The notes: generated by a model not told the origin, from the sequence alone. A stretch of 64,000 nucleotides of DNA from Clostridium swellfunianum (GCF_023656515.1 NZ_JAMOFV010000006.1:334025-398024), one strand, 5' to 3'. Shown: positions 25,762 through 34,781, numbered from the stretch's first letter. A program made the numbers and translations.

Positions 25762-26604
25762 ATGTCAGGAAAGTTATATTTAGTACCTACTCCTATAGGA
25801 AATTTAAAGGATATAACGCTGAGAGCTTTAGAGATATTGAATTCTGTTGATATTATTGCTGCTGAAGATACTAGACAGAGTTTAAAGCTTTTAAATCACT
25901 TCAATATAAAAAAATCATTAATAAGCTATCATCAACATAATGAACAGGGAAGAAGTGAAAACATAATTGAAAAACTTAAAGGGGGACTGAGCGTTGCGAT
26001 TATTAGCGATGCAGGTACTCCAGGTATTTCGGACCCAGGAAGTGTTATAGCAGTAAAATGTATTGAAGAAGGAATTCCATTTGAGGTGCTTCCAGGGGCA
26101 ACTGCTATAACTACTGCCTTGGTTTATTCAGGTCTCGACACCACAAAATTTTTATTTAGAGGTTTTTTGCCTAGAGAGAATAAAGATAGGAGACCAATTT
26201 TAGAAGATTTGAAGTCTAGAACAGAAACACTTATCTTCTATGAAGCTCCACACAGGCTTTTAGATACGCTTCGCTTCTTAAGAGAGAATCTGGGAAATCG
26301 AGCAATAGCTATTTGCAGAGAACTTACCAAGCTTCATGAAGAAATACTTAGATTTAGCTTAGAGGAAGCTGTTGTGCACTATACAAACAATTCGCCAAGA
26401 GGTGAATATGTTTTAGTTGTTGAAGGAAAAAAAGAAGAAGAGATACAGCAAGAAGAAAAGGCCAAGTGGGAAAACCTTTCTATAGAAGAACATATTAAAA
26501 AATACATAAGCGAAGGTTTAACTAAAAAGGAAGCATTAAAAATGGTATCAAAAGACAGAAATCTTCCTAAATCTGAAGTCTATAAATATTCATTTGATTT
26601 ATAA
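25762..26604 (+). CDS. rsmI: 16S rRNA 2'-O-ribose C1402 methyltransferase
   Basis: RsmI methylates the 2'-OH of C1402 in the decoding centre of 16S rRNA. The 280-aa sequence has the tetrapyrrole-methylase-like fold: LYLVPTPIGNLKDITLRALE at the start, AAEDTR, SDAGTPGISDPG near residue 82 and a C-terminal helical tail (GLTKKEALKMVS) found in RsmI. AGGAG lies before the ATG. Confidence 0.95.
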   Translation: MSGKLYLVPTPIGNLKDITLRALEILNSVDIIAAEDTRQSLKLLNHFNIKKSLISYHQHNEQGRSENIIEKLKGGLSVAIISDAGTPGISDPGSVIAVKCIEEGIPFEVLPGATAITTALVYSGLDTTKFLFRGFLPRENKDRRPILEDLKSRTETLIFYEAPHRLLDTLRFLRENLGNRAIAICRELTKLHEEILRFSLEEAVVHYTNNSPRGEYVLVVEGKKEEEIQQEEKAKWENLSIEEHIKKYISEGLTKKEALKMVSKDRNLPKSEVYKYSFDL

Positions 26605-26745
26605 TATGTAATAACATGGAAACAATGCAAATGTTGTGATAAATTATGTAAAAAACACATATTTCCATTGTTGAATTTTAAATATTAGTGTTATAATTGA
26701 TTTGTATGATTAAATACATAGAACACAGGGGAAGGGGTGTTGCTT

Positions 26746-27861
26746 TTGAAAAAGAGATTTATTTCTCTATTAATGGCTTTAGGAATAGTTATGTCGTCAA
26801 GTATTCCTGTCTTTGCTAATCCAAGCCAGACTGAGCTAAACGGCCAGTTAAGACAACAGCAAAATGAACTTCAAGAAGATAAACAAGCTCTAGATGAGTT
26901 AAGAAGTAAAAGAGAAGACATTGAACAAAACATAGAAATGCTTGATTTTGACATAGAAGAGCTTATGAGAGAGACTGATAGTATTAAGAGTCAGATACAG
27001 CAGAAACAGAAGGATATAAAAGCTGCAGAAGCACAGATTACAAAAGCTGAAGAAGATATGAAAGCAGAAAAAGAACTATATGGCAAAAGAATTAGAGCCA
27101 TGTATGTTAACGGTGTTGATGGCTACTTAAATATTATATTAGAATCAAAAGGGTTAAATGATTTCTTCTCAAGAATTGAAGCTGTTAAAAGAATTGCAGA
27201 GGCAGATAAAAAGATTATAGCAGAGATAAACGCTAAAAAGCAGGAAGTAGTTAAGAAAAAAGAAGCTTTAGATGCTGAGAACAAAAAGCTTTTAGCGCTT
27301 AAAGCAGAGAGTGACCAAAAATTAGCCAAGCTTAATAAAAGTAAGAGTGAACAAGATAAGCTAAGAGCTGATTTAAGAGCTCAGGAAAAGAAATACGCTG
27401 CCGAGATAGCTAAAGAACAGGCTTTGATTAACCAAACTCTAAAACAAATACAGGAAGTCAAAAATAGGGTTCCTGCATATGTTCCTTCAAGAGGAGCTTC
27501 AAGTTATTCACAAGATGCCGTTGTTGCATATGCGGCTAATTTTTTAGGAACACCTTATAGGTGGGGAGGAACAAGCCCTTCAGGTTTTGATTGCTCTGGA
27601 TATATGCAATATGTGTACAAGCACTTTGGCATTAGCCTTCCAAGAGTTGCAGCTGATCAAGCTAACGTTGGAACCTATGTTCCTAGGGAACAGCTTCAGC
27701 CTGGAGACTTAGTATTCTTTAAAAAACCAGGACGAGCTATACATCACGTAGGTATGTATGTAGGAAATAATTCTTATATACATGCACCTCAAAGTGGCGA
27801 TGTCGTAAAAATATCACTGCTTACTAGAGGCGACTATTATACTGCAAAAAGAGTTAGATAA
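26746..27861 (+). CDS. Secreted NlpC/P60 peptidoglycan endopeptidase
   Basis: A 371-aa exported cell-wall hydrolase. A Sec signal peptide (residues 1-24, ending VFA), a long coiled coil (about 30-230), then an NlpC/P60 domain with catalytic Cys in FDCSGY, His in HHVGMYVG and a third polar His in YIHAP. The coiled coil resembles the CwlO/PcsB type, which is held by FtsEX to control hydrolysis during growth. I prefer the TTG at 26746, seven bases after AAGGGG; a GTG at 26737 is an alternative. Confidence 0.9.
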   Translation: MKKRFISLLMALGIVMSSSIPVFANPSQTELNGQLRQQQNELQEDKQALDELRSKREDIEQNIEMLDFDIEELMRETDSIKSQIQQKQKDIKAAEAQITKAEEDMKAEKELYGKRIRAMYVNGVDGYLNIILESKGLNDFFSRIEAVKRIAEADKKIIAEINAKKQEVVKKKEALDAENKKLLALKAESDQKLAKLNKSKSEQDKLRADLRAQEKKYAAEIAKEQALINQTLKQIQEVKNRVPAYVPSRGASSYSQDAVVAYAANFLGTPYRWGGTSPSGFDCSGYMQYVYKHFGISLPRVAADQANVGTYVPREQLQPGDLVFFKKPGRAIHHVGMYVGNNSYIHAPQSGDVVKISLLTRGDYYTAKRVR

Positions 27862-27935
27862 AAAGCTGCGGAAAGAGTTCCGCAGCTTTTATTTACACAA
27901 AAAGGTTAGCCACAGGTTAGAGTTAACCTGTGGCT
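27862..27935. terminator. Two back-to-back terminator hairpins
   Basis: AAAAGCTGCGG/TCCGCAGCTTTT (27862-27891) ends the NlpC/P60 gene. AGCCACAGGTTA (27908-27919) pairs with TAACCTGTGGCT (27924-27935); on the minus strand it is followed by a T-rich tail and ends abrB. Confidence 0.85.
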
Positions 27936-27975
27936 GGGAATTAAATGTATTTATATGAAATTAATCGTAAAAGTA

Positions 27976-28221
27976 TTATTTATCGGACTTTAATTCGCCC
28001 ATACAGTTTTTGCAGATATTCTTGCCTTTGTAGTTAACAACATCTCTTGCATCTCCGCAGAATATACAAGCTGGTTCATACTTCTTAAGTATTATTTGCT
28101 CGCCATCTACGTATATTTCTAAAGCATCTTTTTCTGCAATATCTAAAGTTCTTCTAAGTTCTATTGGAATAACTATTCTTCCTAATTCGTCTACTCTTCT
28201 TACTACGCCTGTTGATTTCAT
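27976..28221 (-). CDS. abrB: AbrB-family transition state regulator
   Basis: An 81-aa DNA-binding protein. Residues 1-50 are the swapped-hairpin AbrB domain (MKSTGVVRRVDELGRIVIPIELR at the start, about 20 of these residues are near-invariant), and the C-terminal part has two CxxC pairs (CIFC, CKNC) found in clostridial AbrB. In clostridia AbrB affects the switch between growth, solvent formation and sporulation. GGAGG precedes the ATG. Confidence 0.95.
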   Translation of the reverse strand: MKSTGVVRRVDELGRIVIPIELRRTLDIAEKDALEIYVDGEQIILKKYEPACIFCGDARDVVNYKGKNICKNCMGELKSDK

Positions 28222-28725
28222 AAAATTTTCCTCCTAATGCTAACATCGTTCGACATTGTTTGATTAAATAATAACAAATATGACATAAAAAGTCAAGGGT
28301 TGTTTATTATTATTTCGAATTTATTTACAAATTTCTTACTAAATTCCATCTATAGTTAATATACTACCATATTATTCAAAAGTCAATATATTTTCTATAA
28401 AAATATACAAAATTTTACTATATGTCCTAGCCTTGTGTTTGCAAGAACTATTCAAGAATCAAAAGAACTTATCATGGAAATCTACGGATATGCTTTAAAA
28501 ATATGGGTTTTTAATAAAAAAGTAAATATGTGGGTTGTTCTGAATAATATGTCGAATGCTTGTACATATTTAATATAGCAATAAAATATCATAGAGATTA
28601 CAATTATTATAAAGTTAATAAAATTCTTAAGAATATTATGATATAATAATTAATGAAAAATATAATAGCAGAGAATAAAAATTACAGCTAGGGGGTGAAG
28701 CTGCTCGTTTTGAGTAGCTAATTTT
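28222..28725. other. AT-rich intergenic region, abrB to yesL-like gene
   Basis: About 500 bases of very AT-rich sequence with the divergent promoters of abrB and the next gene. No convincing ORF, tRNA or riboswitch was seen. The only distinct item is the hairpin between ribosome binding site and start codon at 28691-28725. Confidence 0.5.
28691..28725 (+). promoter_or_regulatory. Ribosome binding site followed by hairpin
   Basis: GGGGGTG at 28691-28697 is 28 nt from the ATG, but AGCTGCTC (28699-28706) and GAGTAGCT (28712-28719) between them form an 8-bp stem with one G-U pair. Folding would bring the site to a working distance. A GTG at 28695 also opens an eight-codon reading frame that ends before the ATG. 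Confidence 0.45.
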
Positions 28726-29424
28726 ATGAGTAAAAAGAGAGAGTTTGGAGAAGGACCTATTTATACTGCTACTAACTATATAATGTGGTTTTTCTTAGGG
28801 AATTTTTATTTTTTAATTTGTAACATACCGTTATTATTTGTTATCTTTAGCTTTAGTGGTGAGTTTATTAATGAGTATTTGGTACTACTAGTGTTGTCAG
28901 CTCTTCCGGTTGGACCAGCATATACGGCTTTGTTATCAACAATGGGTAAGCTTGTAAGAGAAAAGGATATAAATACAACAAAGGATTATTTTTCGGCGTA
29001 TAAAACAAATTTTTTACAGTCTTTGTTCGTTTGGACACTGCAAGTTGTTTTAATTATTATACTTATAATTGATATGAGATTCTTCGCATCTAAGGGTTAT
29101 GGCAGAATTGCTATTCCGGTAGTGTATTCGCTTATTGCAATAATACTGGCTACAAGCATATATGTCTATTCGATTATTTCAAGATTTTATTTAAAAACTA
29201 AAGATATAGTAAAACTCTCGTTATACTTTTTAGTTTCTAAGTGGAAGATTACAATTTCATGTATATCAGTTTTTATTATAAGTTATGGAATAGCTTATAA
29301 GTTTGCATCTATTGGAAGTTTGTTTATAGTGAGCTTAGCTTGTTATTCTATTATGTTCCTTCAAAAGGATGTATTGAAAGATATGGAAGAAAAACTTAAA
29401 GAAAAACAATTAGTTGAGGCATAA
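28726..29424 (+). CDS. YesL-family (DUF624) membrane protein
   Basis: A 232-aa integral membrane protein with about five helices (near residues 20-40, 48-65, 100-115, 125-150, 170-205). The VGPAYTALLSTMGKLVREK segment after the second helix is the DUF624/YesL signature. YesL proteins often neighbour carbohydrate genes, but their function is unknown. No partner is adjacent. The start has no ordinary ribosome binding site close by (see the hairpin at 28691). Confidence 0.75.
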   Translation: MSKKREFGEGPIYTATNYIMWFFLGNFYFLICNIPLLFVIFSFSGEFINEYLVLLVLSALPVGPAYTALLSTMGKLVREKDINTTKDYFSAYKTNFLQSLFVWTLQVVLIIILIIDMRFFASKGYGRIAIPVVYSLIAIILATSIYVYSIISRFYLKTKDIVKLSLYFLVSKWKITISCISVFIISYGIAYKFASIGSLFIVSLACYSIMFLQKDVLKDMEEKLKEKQLVEA

Positions 29425-29458
29425 TAAAAAGTCTGTATTGAAGAATAAAATATTTTAA

Positions 29459-29502
29459 AAGGCAGTGAAGGTCTCATTTAATTGATGCTTCACTGCCTTA
29501 TG
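29459..29502. terminator. Bidirectional terminator
   Basis: AAGGCAGTGAAG (29459-29470) pairs with CTTCACTGCCTT (29488-29499). It lies between the convergent YesL-like and MutS2-like genes. Confidence 0.7.
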
Positions 29503-29591
29503 TCCTTTTCTTTTTGTATCTTTACCAGTAAAATTCCACTTAAGAATGAGATTTTATCTAATTGCCTATCTTTAGAGTGCTATAATGCTAT

Positions 29592-31481
29592 CTACTTTAA
29601 ATGACCTTTTTTAATTTCCTTTAAAGCCTTTTTAGACCCTCTCTCTATATCTCTATTAAGTTTTCTTTCCTTATAATCAACAAATAATTGATTTAAGTCA
29701 TATCCTTCTGGATATAATTCTGTGGCTTTAATTTCTAATTTTAATCTCTTATAATTCACCTCAATAAATTCTTTATTAAATAATATAGTTACATTGTTGT
29801 ACCTATTCTTTTCTTCATAAACAATGGCACTTTCTTTATTATCAAGCCAAAGCACCTTATCCCCTACGGCCAATTCATATATTTCTGGGTTACCTTCTCG
29901 AATATCTTTTTTCTTATTAATTTTGCTCTCCTTAATTAATTCATAATTATAATCCTTACTTTCTATATATCTTCTAGTTTTTTCGATTATACTATCCGAA
30001 ATCCCCATTTTCTTTGATATATAAAGAGCATTACTATCCCCTGTTTTTCCTATATTGAGCTTATATAACGGTTCTAAAGTTTCCTTTCTAAACTCCATAG
30101 CAGCATTTTCAAAGTCTGGATGCTGCTGAGAAAAGTTTTTAATTTCTCCATAGTGAGTTGTTGCTACTGTTATGCATCCCTTATGATACACTTCCTCTAA
30201 GATCGCTATTGCTAAAGCAGCCCCTTCATTTGGTTCTGTTCCACTACCAATTTCATCAAACAATAATAATGTTGATTTACTGCTTTCTTTTATTATATAA
30301 GCTAAACTTTTCACATGAGATGAAAAAGTACTCAGAGCATTTTCAATACTTTGATTATCACCTATATCTACAAATATTTTGTTAAAGATGGAGATTTCTG
30401 TGCCTTCCTCAGCTTTTATATGAAAGCCTGATTGAGTTGCAAGAGTTAACATTCCTAAGGTTTTTAATACCACTGTTTTTCCTCCTGCATTTGGTCCTGT
30501 AATAATTAGTGACCTGTAATGCTCCCCTATTTCAAAATCTAATGGTACTCCATTCTTAATTAAAGGATAGCTTCCTTTAATTATTTTTATATAGCCATTC
30601 TCATTTAGCTTAGGCTTTATTCCTTCTATATCTCTACTATACTTTGCTTTTGCCCAAATCATATCGTACTCAGATATTACATCAATATTAATTTTAATTT
30701 CTTTTATTCTTTCATACAGTATTTCTGTTAAGGTAGCTAAGATTTTATATTCCTCCATAGACTCTTCAACCTTTAAAGTTGATAGTTCAGAAGTGTACTT
30801 CTCAACTACATTAGGCTCTATAAATACTGTATTGCCCTTTAATGAAGTTTCAATAATTGCACCTTCAACCTGATTTTTAAAGGCAGCCTTTATAGGGACA
30901 GTATATCTTCCATTTCTTTGGCTTATAAAGAACTCTTGTATATATTGCTTATTTGCAGAACTTTTCAGAAATTTTTCAAGCCTATCTTTTATATTACCTT
31001 CACATATATCAATGTGCCTTCTTATTTTTTTTAATTCCTTTGAAGCATTAGAATCTATTCTATTCCCTGTTATTGATGTATTTATTTCTTCTTCTATATA
31101 GCTTAAATCTGTTATATTATAGCTATATGAACTTAAGGTAGGTGCATAGCCATCTTTATCCGTCATAAATACTTTAAGTTTTCTGCATCCTCTTAAAAAG
31201 TTTGCCATCATACTTAAATCCTCTGGATATAACGAAGCACCCTTTTCCATTCTATCTATAAGTGGACTTATATTAAATATTCCATCAAAAGGGATGTGGT
31301 ATGAAGCGTCTAAAAGCGTTCTTCCCTCAGAGGTTTCATTCAGTCTTCTATTTACTACCTTTATATTTGTACTTGGTTCTAGTTTATCTATCATGGATTT
31401 ACCTAAGCCACTGGCGCAATATGATTTAACTATCTCCTTTAACTGGTTATAGTGTAGTTTTTCTAACGTTATATTATCCAT
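29592..31481 (-). CDS. MutS2-like ATPase lacking the Smr domain
   Basis: The 629-aa protein has the MutS2 core/clamp helices, the connector, and a complete ABC-type ATPase: Walker A GPNAGGKT near residue 326, signature ALSTFSSH, Walker B with DEIGSGTEP and a TTHYGEIK switch. Full MutS2 (about 785 aa) ends in a Smr nuclease domain; this one stops after a KOW-like segment (AVGDKVLW) and a short Lys-rich tail. MutS2 of Bacillus acts on collided ribosomes or on recombination intermediates; the Smr-less branch is not characterised. It is a single gene preceded by a leader with the features of a transcription attenuator (31482-31763), which suggests inducible expression. Confidence 0.85.
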   Translation of the reverse strand: MDNITLEKLHYNQLKEIVKSYCASGLGKSMIDKLEPSTNIKVVNRRLNETSEGRTLLDASYHIPFDGIFNISPLIDRMEKGASLYPEDLSMMANFLRGCRKLKVFMTDKDGYAPTLSSYSYNITDLSYIEEEINTSITGNRIDSNASKELKKIRRHIDICEGNIKDRLEKFLKSSANKQYIQEFFISQRNGRYTVPIKAAFKNQVEGAIIETSLKGNTVFIEPNVVEKYTSELSTLKVEESMEEYKILATLTEILYERIKEIKINIDVISEYDMIWAKAKYSRDIEGIKPKLNENGYIKIIKGSYPLIKNGVPLDFEIGEHYRSLIITGPNAGGKTVVLKTLGMLTLATQSGFHIKAEEGTEISIFNKIFVDIGDNQSIENALSTFSSHVKSLAYIIKESSKSTLLLFDEIGSGTEPNEGAALAIAILEEVYHKGCITVATTHYGEIKNFSQQHPDFENAAMEFRKETLEPLYKLNIGKTGDSNALYISKKMGISDSIIEKTRRYIESKDYNYELIKESKINKKKDIREGNPEIYELAVGDKVLWLDNKESAIVYEEKNRYNNVTILFNKEFIEVNYKRLKLEIKATELYPEGYDLNQLFVDYKERKLNRDIERGSKKALKEIKKGHLK

Positions 31482-31551
31482 TATTAATTCCTTCCTTAAC
31501 TTTATTCAAGTCAACGAAACCTAGATAGATTTCATTGTTAATTATTAAAAT

Positions 31552-31579
31552 AAAAAAAGCTATGGATAATCCACAGCTT
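31552..31579 (-). terminator. Intrinsic terminator inside the leader
   Basis: AAGCTGTGG (31579-31571) and CCATAGCTT (31565-31557, one G-U pair) form a stem followed by seven T, 70 nt before the MutS2-like ATG. It would end most transcripts unless overridden. Confidence 0.75.
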
Positions 31580-31716
31580 AATTGCAACTTTAATAAAGGG
31601 TAATAACCCCCAAAGTAGTTTCGTGGACTCGTATCTAAATAGTGATTAATTCCATGACAATTAAAGGTATTAAACCCCTTAATTTTAGAATTAATATTAA
31701 ATTACTATTTTAGATA

Positions 31717-31728
31717 CTAAACACTCAC
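31717..31728 (-). CDS. Three-codon leader ORF (uORF)
   Basis: GTG AGT GTT TAG encodes Met-Ser-Val. AAAGAGAGGT lies six bases upstream, a good ribosome binding site, and the predicted transcription start is 35 nt upstream. Such minimal uORFs occur in ribosome-mediated attenuators of antibiotic-response genes. A second frame without an obvious site, MELITI (31635-31655), lies in the 3' arm of the long stem. Confidence 0.5.
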   Translation of the reverse strand: MSV

Positions 31729-31769
31729 AAAAATACCTCTCTTTATTTGAAATCTATCTACATAAACAC

Positions 31770-31798
31770 ATTATATATAAAAACACCTAATTTATCAA
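31770..31798 (-). promoter_or_regulatory. Sigma-A promoter of the MutS2-like gene
   Basis: TTGATA (31798-31793) and TATAAT (31775-31770) with an ideal 17-nt spacer point toward the leader. Start of transcription is expected near 31763. Confidence 0.8.
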
Positions 31799-32020
31799 CT
31801 CTATTTGAAAACCTTATTTACTTATTATATCGTTATTCGTAACTACTATAAGTGATGTGTATAGCACAATTAAGATACATAGTGCAGTTTCTTAAACTTC
31901 ATAATATCAAACTTACTAATTTACTTAATCTGTTGAACTTTAACAAACACTGTAATAAAATAGAAATCACAAGCTGGTAATAAATGTGTAAAAAACATAA
32001 CTAAAATGGGGAGTACAACT

Positions 32021-33430
32021 ATGACAAAAGAAGAATTGATATCGCTGCAGCAAAAGGTTACTATGCTGCGAGTTGAAGGTAGATATAAGGAAACTATTGA
32101 GAATTGTTATACCCTTCTTGAAGCTGGAATAGAACTTAAGAATTATAAATCAATTTTAACTGCCTATATAAACTTAGGAGCTTCCTTTTATTGCATTGGA
32201 GATATAGAATCAGCCTTCAATGCCCTTATAACTTATGAAGAAATTTGTGACAAGCATGGAGATGACCTCGACAGATTAAATCTCTATAATATTTTATTTT
32301 TACTGTATGAATATAGGAAAGATTTTATTAAAGCACGGGATACTCTTAAAAAGACTATAGATTTAGGGAAAAAGTTTAAAAAATATAATATTGCAAGCAA
32401 TGCCTGCAGTAATTACAGTCATATATGTATTTTGGAAAAAGATTACGATATGGCCTTGGAAATTGCCCGCGAAGGGCTTAAATTTGCCAAGCTTCAGGAG
32501 CCTTACTATGAAATCCTTGAGCTGAGGGTAAAATTAAATATAGCTAGCGCATATATTGGGCTTAAGAATTATGCTACTTCTAGAACTCTGATTGATGAAA
32601 TGCTCAACAATCCTATTCTAGACTCCTTTATTAGGGAAAAATCACAGTGCTTCGATTTACAAGGTCATTGGTACAGTGAGCAGGGATTGTACATAGAAGC
32701 CTTTGGCGCTCTAACCAGGGCAAAGACTTTGGTAGAAGGCTACAATGATCTTTACCTATTAAAAACCATTCAGGAAGAAAGATGCAGGCTGTGCGAGTTG
32801 ATGAAGGATATTAGTCTGGGTTATGAAGTTCAGAAGGAATATATAGCTCTCTTAAATGAGATCAATAAAAAGGAGCTGGAGCAAACAGCTCTAAAGCTTG
32901 AGATAAAACGCGGCATTGCTTCTTTAGAAAAAATGGTTAATACTGACAACCTAACTGGAGTATATAACCGCAATTATATTGAAGTGACTGCAGCTAATTT
33001 GTTAAAGCAATCCTATGAGAAACACGAAAGCTTGATCTGTATTGTATTTGATATCGATAGATTTAAATCCATTAATGATAAGTATGGTCATCTTTTTGGT
33101 GATGAGGTTATAAAGAAAGTTAGCAGTGCTTGTTCAAGTATTCTTAGAGGAGATGACTTTATTGGTCGTTTTGGCGGAGATGAATTTGTTGTTATTTTAA
33201 AAGGAGCCTCTCTTAAGGATGGAGAAAGAAAAGCCAAACAGCTTCTGGAGATTGTTAGAAATTTAGAGATAACCAAAGACGGGGTACTTATTCCTATTAC
33301 TCTTAGCATAGGAGTTACAGATAATTTGTCTTTAAAAACGCTAAATTTTAGTGAGTTATTTAATATTGCTGATATTAGACTCTACAAAGCTAAGCAGAAT
33401 GGAAGAAACCAAGTTTGCGCTGTAAGTTAA
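32021..33430 (+). CDS. TPR-GGDEF diguanylate cyclase
   Basis: The 469-aa cytoplasmic protein has tetratricopeptide-like helical repeats (about residues 10-290), a short coiled coil and a GGDEF domain (about 305-465). The catalytic GGDEF is intact (RFGGDEFVVIL), and RGDD five residues before it forms an inhibitory I-site, so it should make cyclic di-GMP and be limited by product. The TPR part probably senses a protein or peptide. I take the ATG at 32021 with GGGGAG upstream; one 15 nt earlier overlaps that site. It is the first gene after a non-coding stretch and stands alone. Confidence 0.9.
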   Translation: MTKEELISLQQKVTMLRVEGRYKETIENCYTLLEAGIELKNYKSILTAYINLGASFYCIGDIESAFNALITYEEICDKHGDDLDRLNLYNILFLLYEYRKDFIKARDTLKKTIDLGKKFKKYNIASNACSNYSHICILEKDYDMALEIAREGLKFAKLQEPYYEILELRVKLNIASAYIGLKNYATSRTLIDEMLNNPILDSFIREKSQCFDLQGHWYSEQGLYIEAFGALTRAKTLVEGYNDLYLLKTIQEERCRLCELMKDISLGYEVQKEYIALLNEINKKELEQTALKLEIKRGIASLEKMVNTDNLTGVYNRNYIEVTAANLLKQSYEKHESLICIVFDIDRFKSINDKYGHLFGDEVIKKVSSACSSILRGDDFIGRFGGDEFVVILKGASLKDGERKAKQLLEIVRNLEITKDGVLIPITLSIGVTDNLSLKTLNFSELFNIADIRLYKAKQNGRNQVCAVS

Positions 33431-33881
33431 TAAAAGCTTGAGTACATTTTGTTTTTCAATACAGACTTTATTATTTATAAAACAATTTACAAATAGTGGA
33501 TGCTAATGGAGTGAAAAAAATAAAAATTGAAGGTAAAGCTTAAGAAGCTTTGAATAAATTTCACAGATTTAAGTACAAGTTATCAACACATGAATTGTGG
33601 ATAATGTTTATAAAAAAAATGTCTTATATTAAGAAATTAACAAAATCAACGTTTTAGAGTTATCCACAAAATCTGTGTACAAAATCCACAAAACTGTGGA
33701 CAACTAATGAATAATGTTAGTAAAAATACTATATGCAATAAAATGTGTGGATTAAATCATTTTTTTGAAATATGAGAATGTCGAAATATATACAAAAATT
33801 TATTTTAAGTATTGGGAGTTTAGACATAAAATTAGCTAGCTGAAAAAAAGAACATATGAATAGCTGTGAATAATAACACAA
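33431..33881. other. Intergenic region with DnaA boxes
   Basis: A 450-nt AT-rich non-coding stretch. Apart from the DnaA-box cluster listed separately, I see no gene, terminator or promoter that can be placed with confidence. Confidence 0.55.
33580..33754. promoter_or_regulatory. DnaA-box cluster
   Basis: Against TTATCCACA there are two perfect boxes, TGTGGATAA at 33596-33604 (reverse) and TTATCCACA at 33660-33668 (forward), and three with one mismatch: TTATCAACA 33580-33588, TGTGGACAA 33695-33703 and TGTGGATTA 33746-33754. Two weaker ones are at 33674-33682 and 33682-33690. Long A and T runs lie between and beside them. No dnaA or dnaN is near, so this is probably not oriC. Confidence 0.65.
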
Positions 33882-34781
33882 CTATTCATTAAAACTGTAA
33901 ACTTCTTTGCATATATCAAAAAAAGCTCTAGCTGTTGGTGTTAGGGTTCTTCTTGAACTCGTTATGAGATAGATATATCTTCTAAGATCCAGGTCGTTAA
34001 TTTTACTGGCTTTTATATTCCCTGAACTTATATAATCTTCACAGACTCCTTTTGAAACAATAGATACACCAAGGCCTCTTTTTACTAGCTGGAGAAGCGT
34101 ATCTAAACTATTTACTTCGTAGCATACGTTTAATCTGGATATATCAAGCTCTGTCTCTAACATTGCTTTTTCAAAGCTCTTACGGGTTGCAGAATGTCTT
34201 TCTCTAAAAATAAACTGTTCTTTTAATAAAGCTTCAATTGATACATAGTCGGGTATTTTTAATGAGGGTTTTGAAATAAGTATCAATTCATCTTCTGTAA
34301 GTTTATAAGAATTAATTCTATCATCACTAACCTTGCTGCCAACAAGCCCAATTTCACAATCAAATTTTAATATATTTTCTATAATGTCTCCAGAAGGCAT
34401 TTCTGTAATATTAAAAGTAACCTGTGGATACTTTTGTGAAAACCTGTCAACTAGCATAGGTACTATTGAATTACAGGGGGTGCTGCTTGCAGCTAAGCTG
34501 AATCTCCCAAGTATGTTATTAGTGAAACTTGACATATGATATACTGCAGCATTTCTTGTATTAATAATGTCTATGGCATATTCTAAAAAAGCTTCTCCAT
34601 AAGAGGTAAGCCTAACTTCTTTTGAGCTTCTGTCAAAAAGTTGTACAGCAAGTTCTTTTTCTAGTGCAGATACTTGGGCACTTATTGTAGGCTGAGATAA
34701 AAATATAGCATCAGCAGCTTTTGAAAAACTTTTATATTTTGCAACTGTTATAAAGGCTTCAATTTGTTTAAAATCCATCAT
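33882..34781 (-). CDS. LysR-family transcriptional regulator
   Basis: A 299-aa LTTR. The N-terminal winged HTH has the canonical FSKAADAIFLSQPTISAQVSALE stretch (first 60 residues), the rest is the two-lobed effector domain typical of CysB/CysL-type LTTRs. I place the start at 34781 (Met-Met-Asp), with GAAGGGA seven bases upstream; the longer frame to 34844 has no site. It is divergent from the permease at 35063 and probably controls it; the effector is unknown. Confidence 0.9.
   Translation of the reverse strand: MMDFKQIEAFITVAKYKSFSKAADAIFLSQPTISAQVSALEKELAVQLFDRSSKEVRLTSYGEAFLEYAIDIINTRNAAVYHMSSFTNNILGRFSLAASSTPCNSIVPMLVDRFSQKYPQVTFNITEMPSGDIIENILKFDCEIGLVGSKVSDDRINSYKLTEDELILISKPSLKIPDYVSIEALLKEQFIFRERHSATRKSFEKAMLETELDISRLNVCYEVNSLDTLLQLVKRGLGVSIVSKGVCEDYISSGNIKASKINDLDLRRYIYLITSSRRTLTPTARAFFDICKEVYSFNE

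Larger units (their letters stand above)
31482..31763 (-). promoter_or_regulatory. Attenuator leader of the MutS2-like gene
   Basis: Read on the minus strand, this 280-nt leader has, in order: a ribosome binding site and three-codon uORF; a 13-bp stem, GTATCTAAAATAGT (from 31717) with ACTATTTAGATAC (to 31631), whose first base is the last base of the uORF stop; AGTCCAC (31629-31623), able to pair with GTGGATT in the terminator's 5' arm (31574-31568); and an intrinsic terminator. A ribosome held on the uORF would open the long stem and could favour the anti-terminated form. The sequence elements are visible; the mechanism is inferred. Confidence 0.65.

Noticed and set aside
28440-28580. Short frame with RTIQESKELIMEIYGYALK-like reading
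   Set aside because: No start with a ribosome binding site and no family resemblance; probably chance in AT-rich DNA.
33431-33881. DnaA-box region as the chromosomal origin
   Set aside because: dnaA, dnaN, rpmH and recF are absent, and clostridial origins lie beside dnaA; I kept it as an off-origin cluster.
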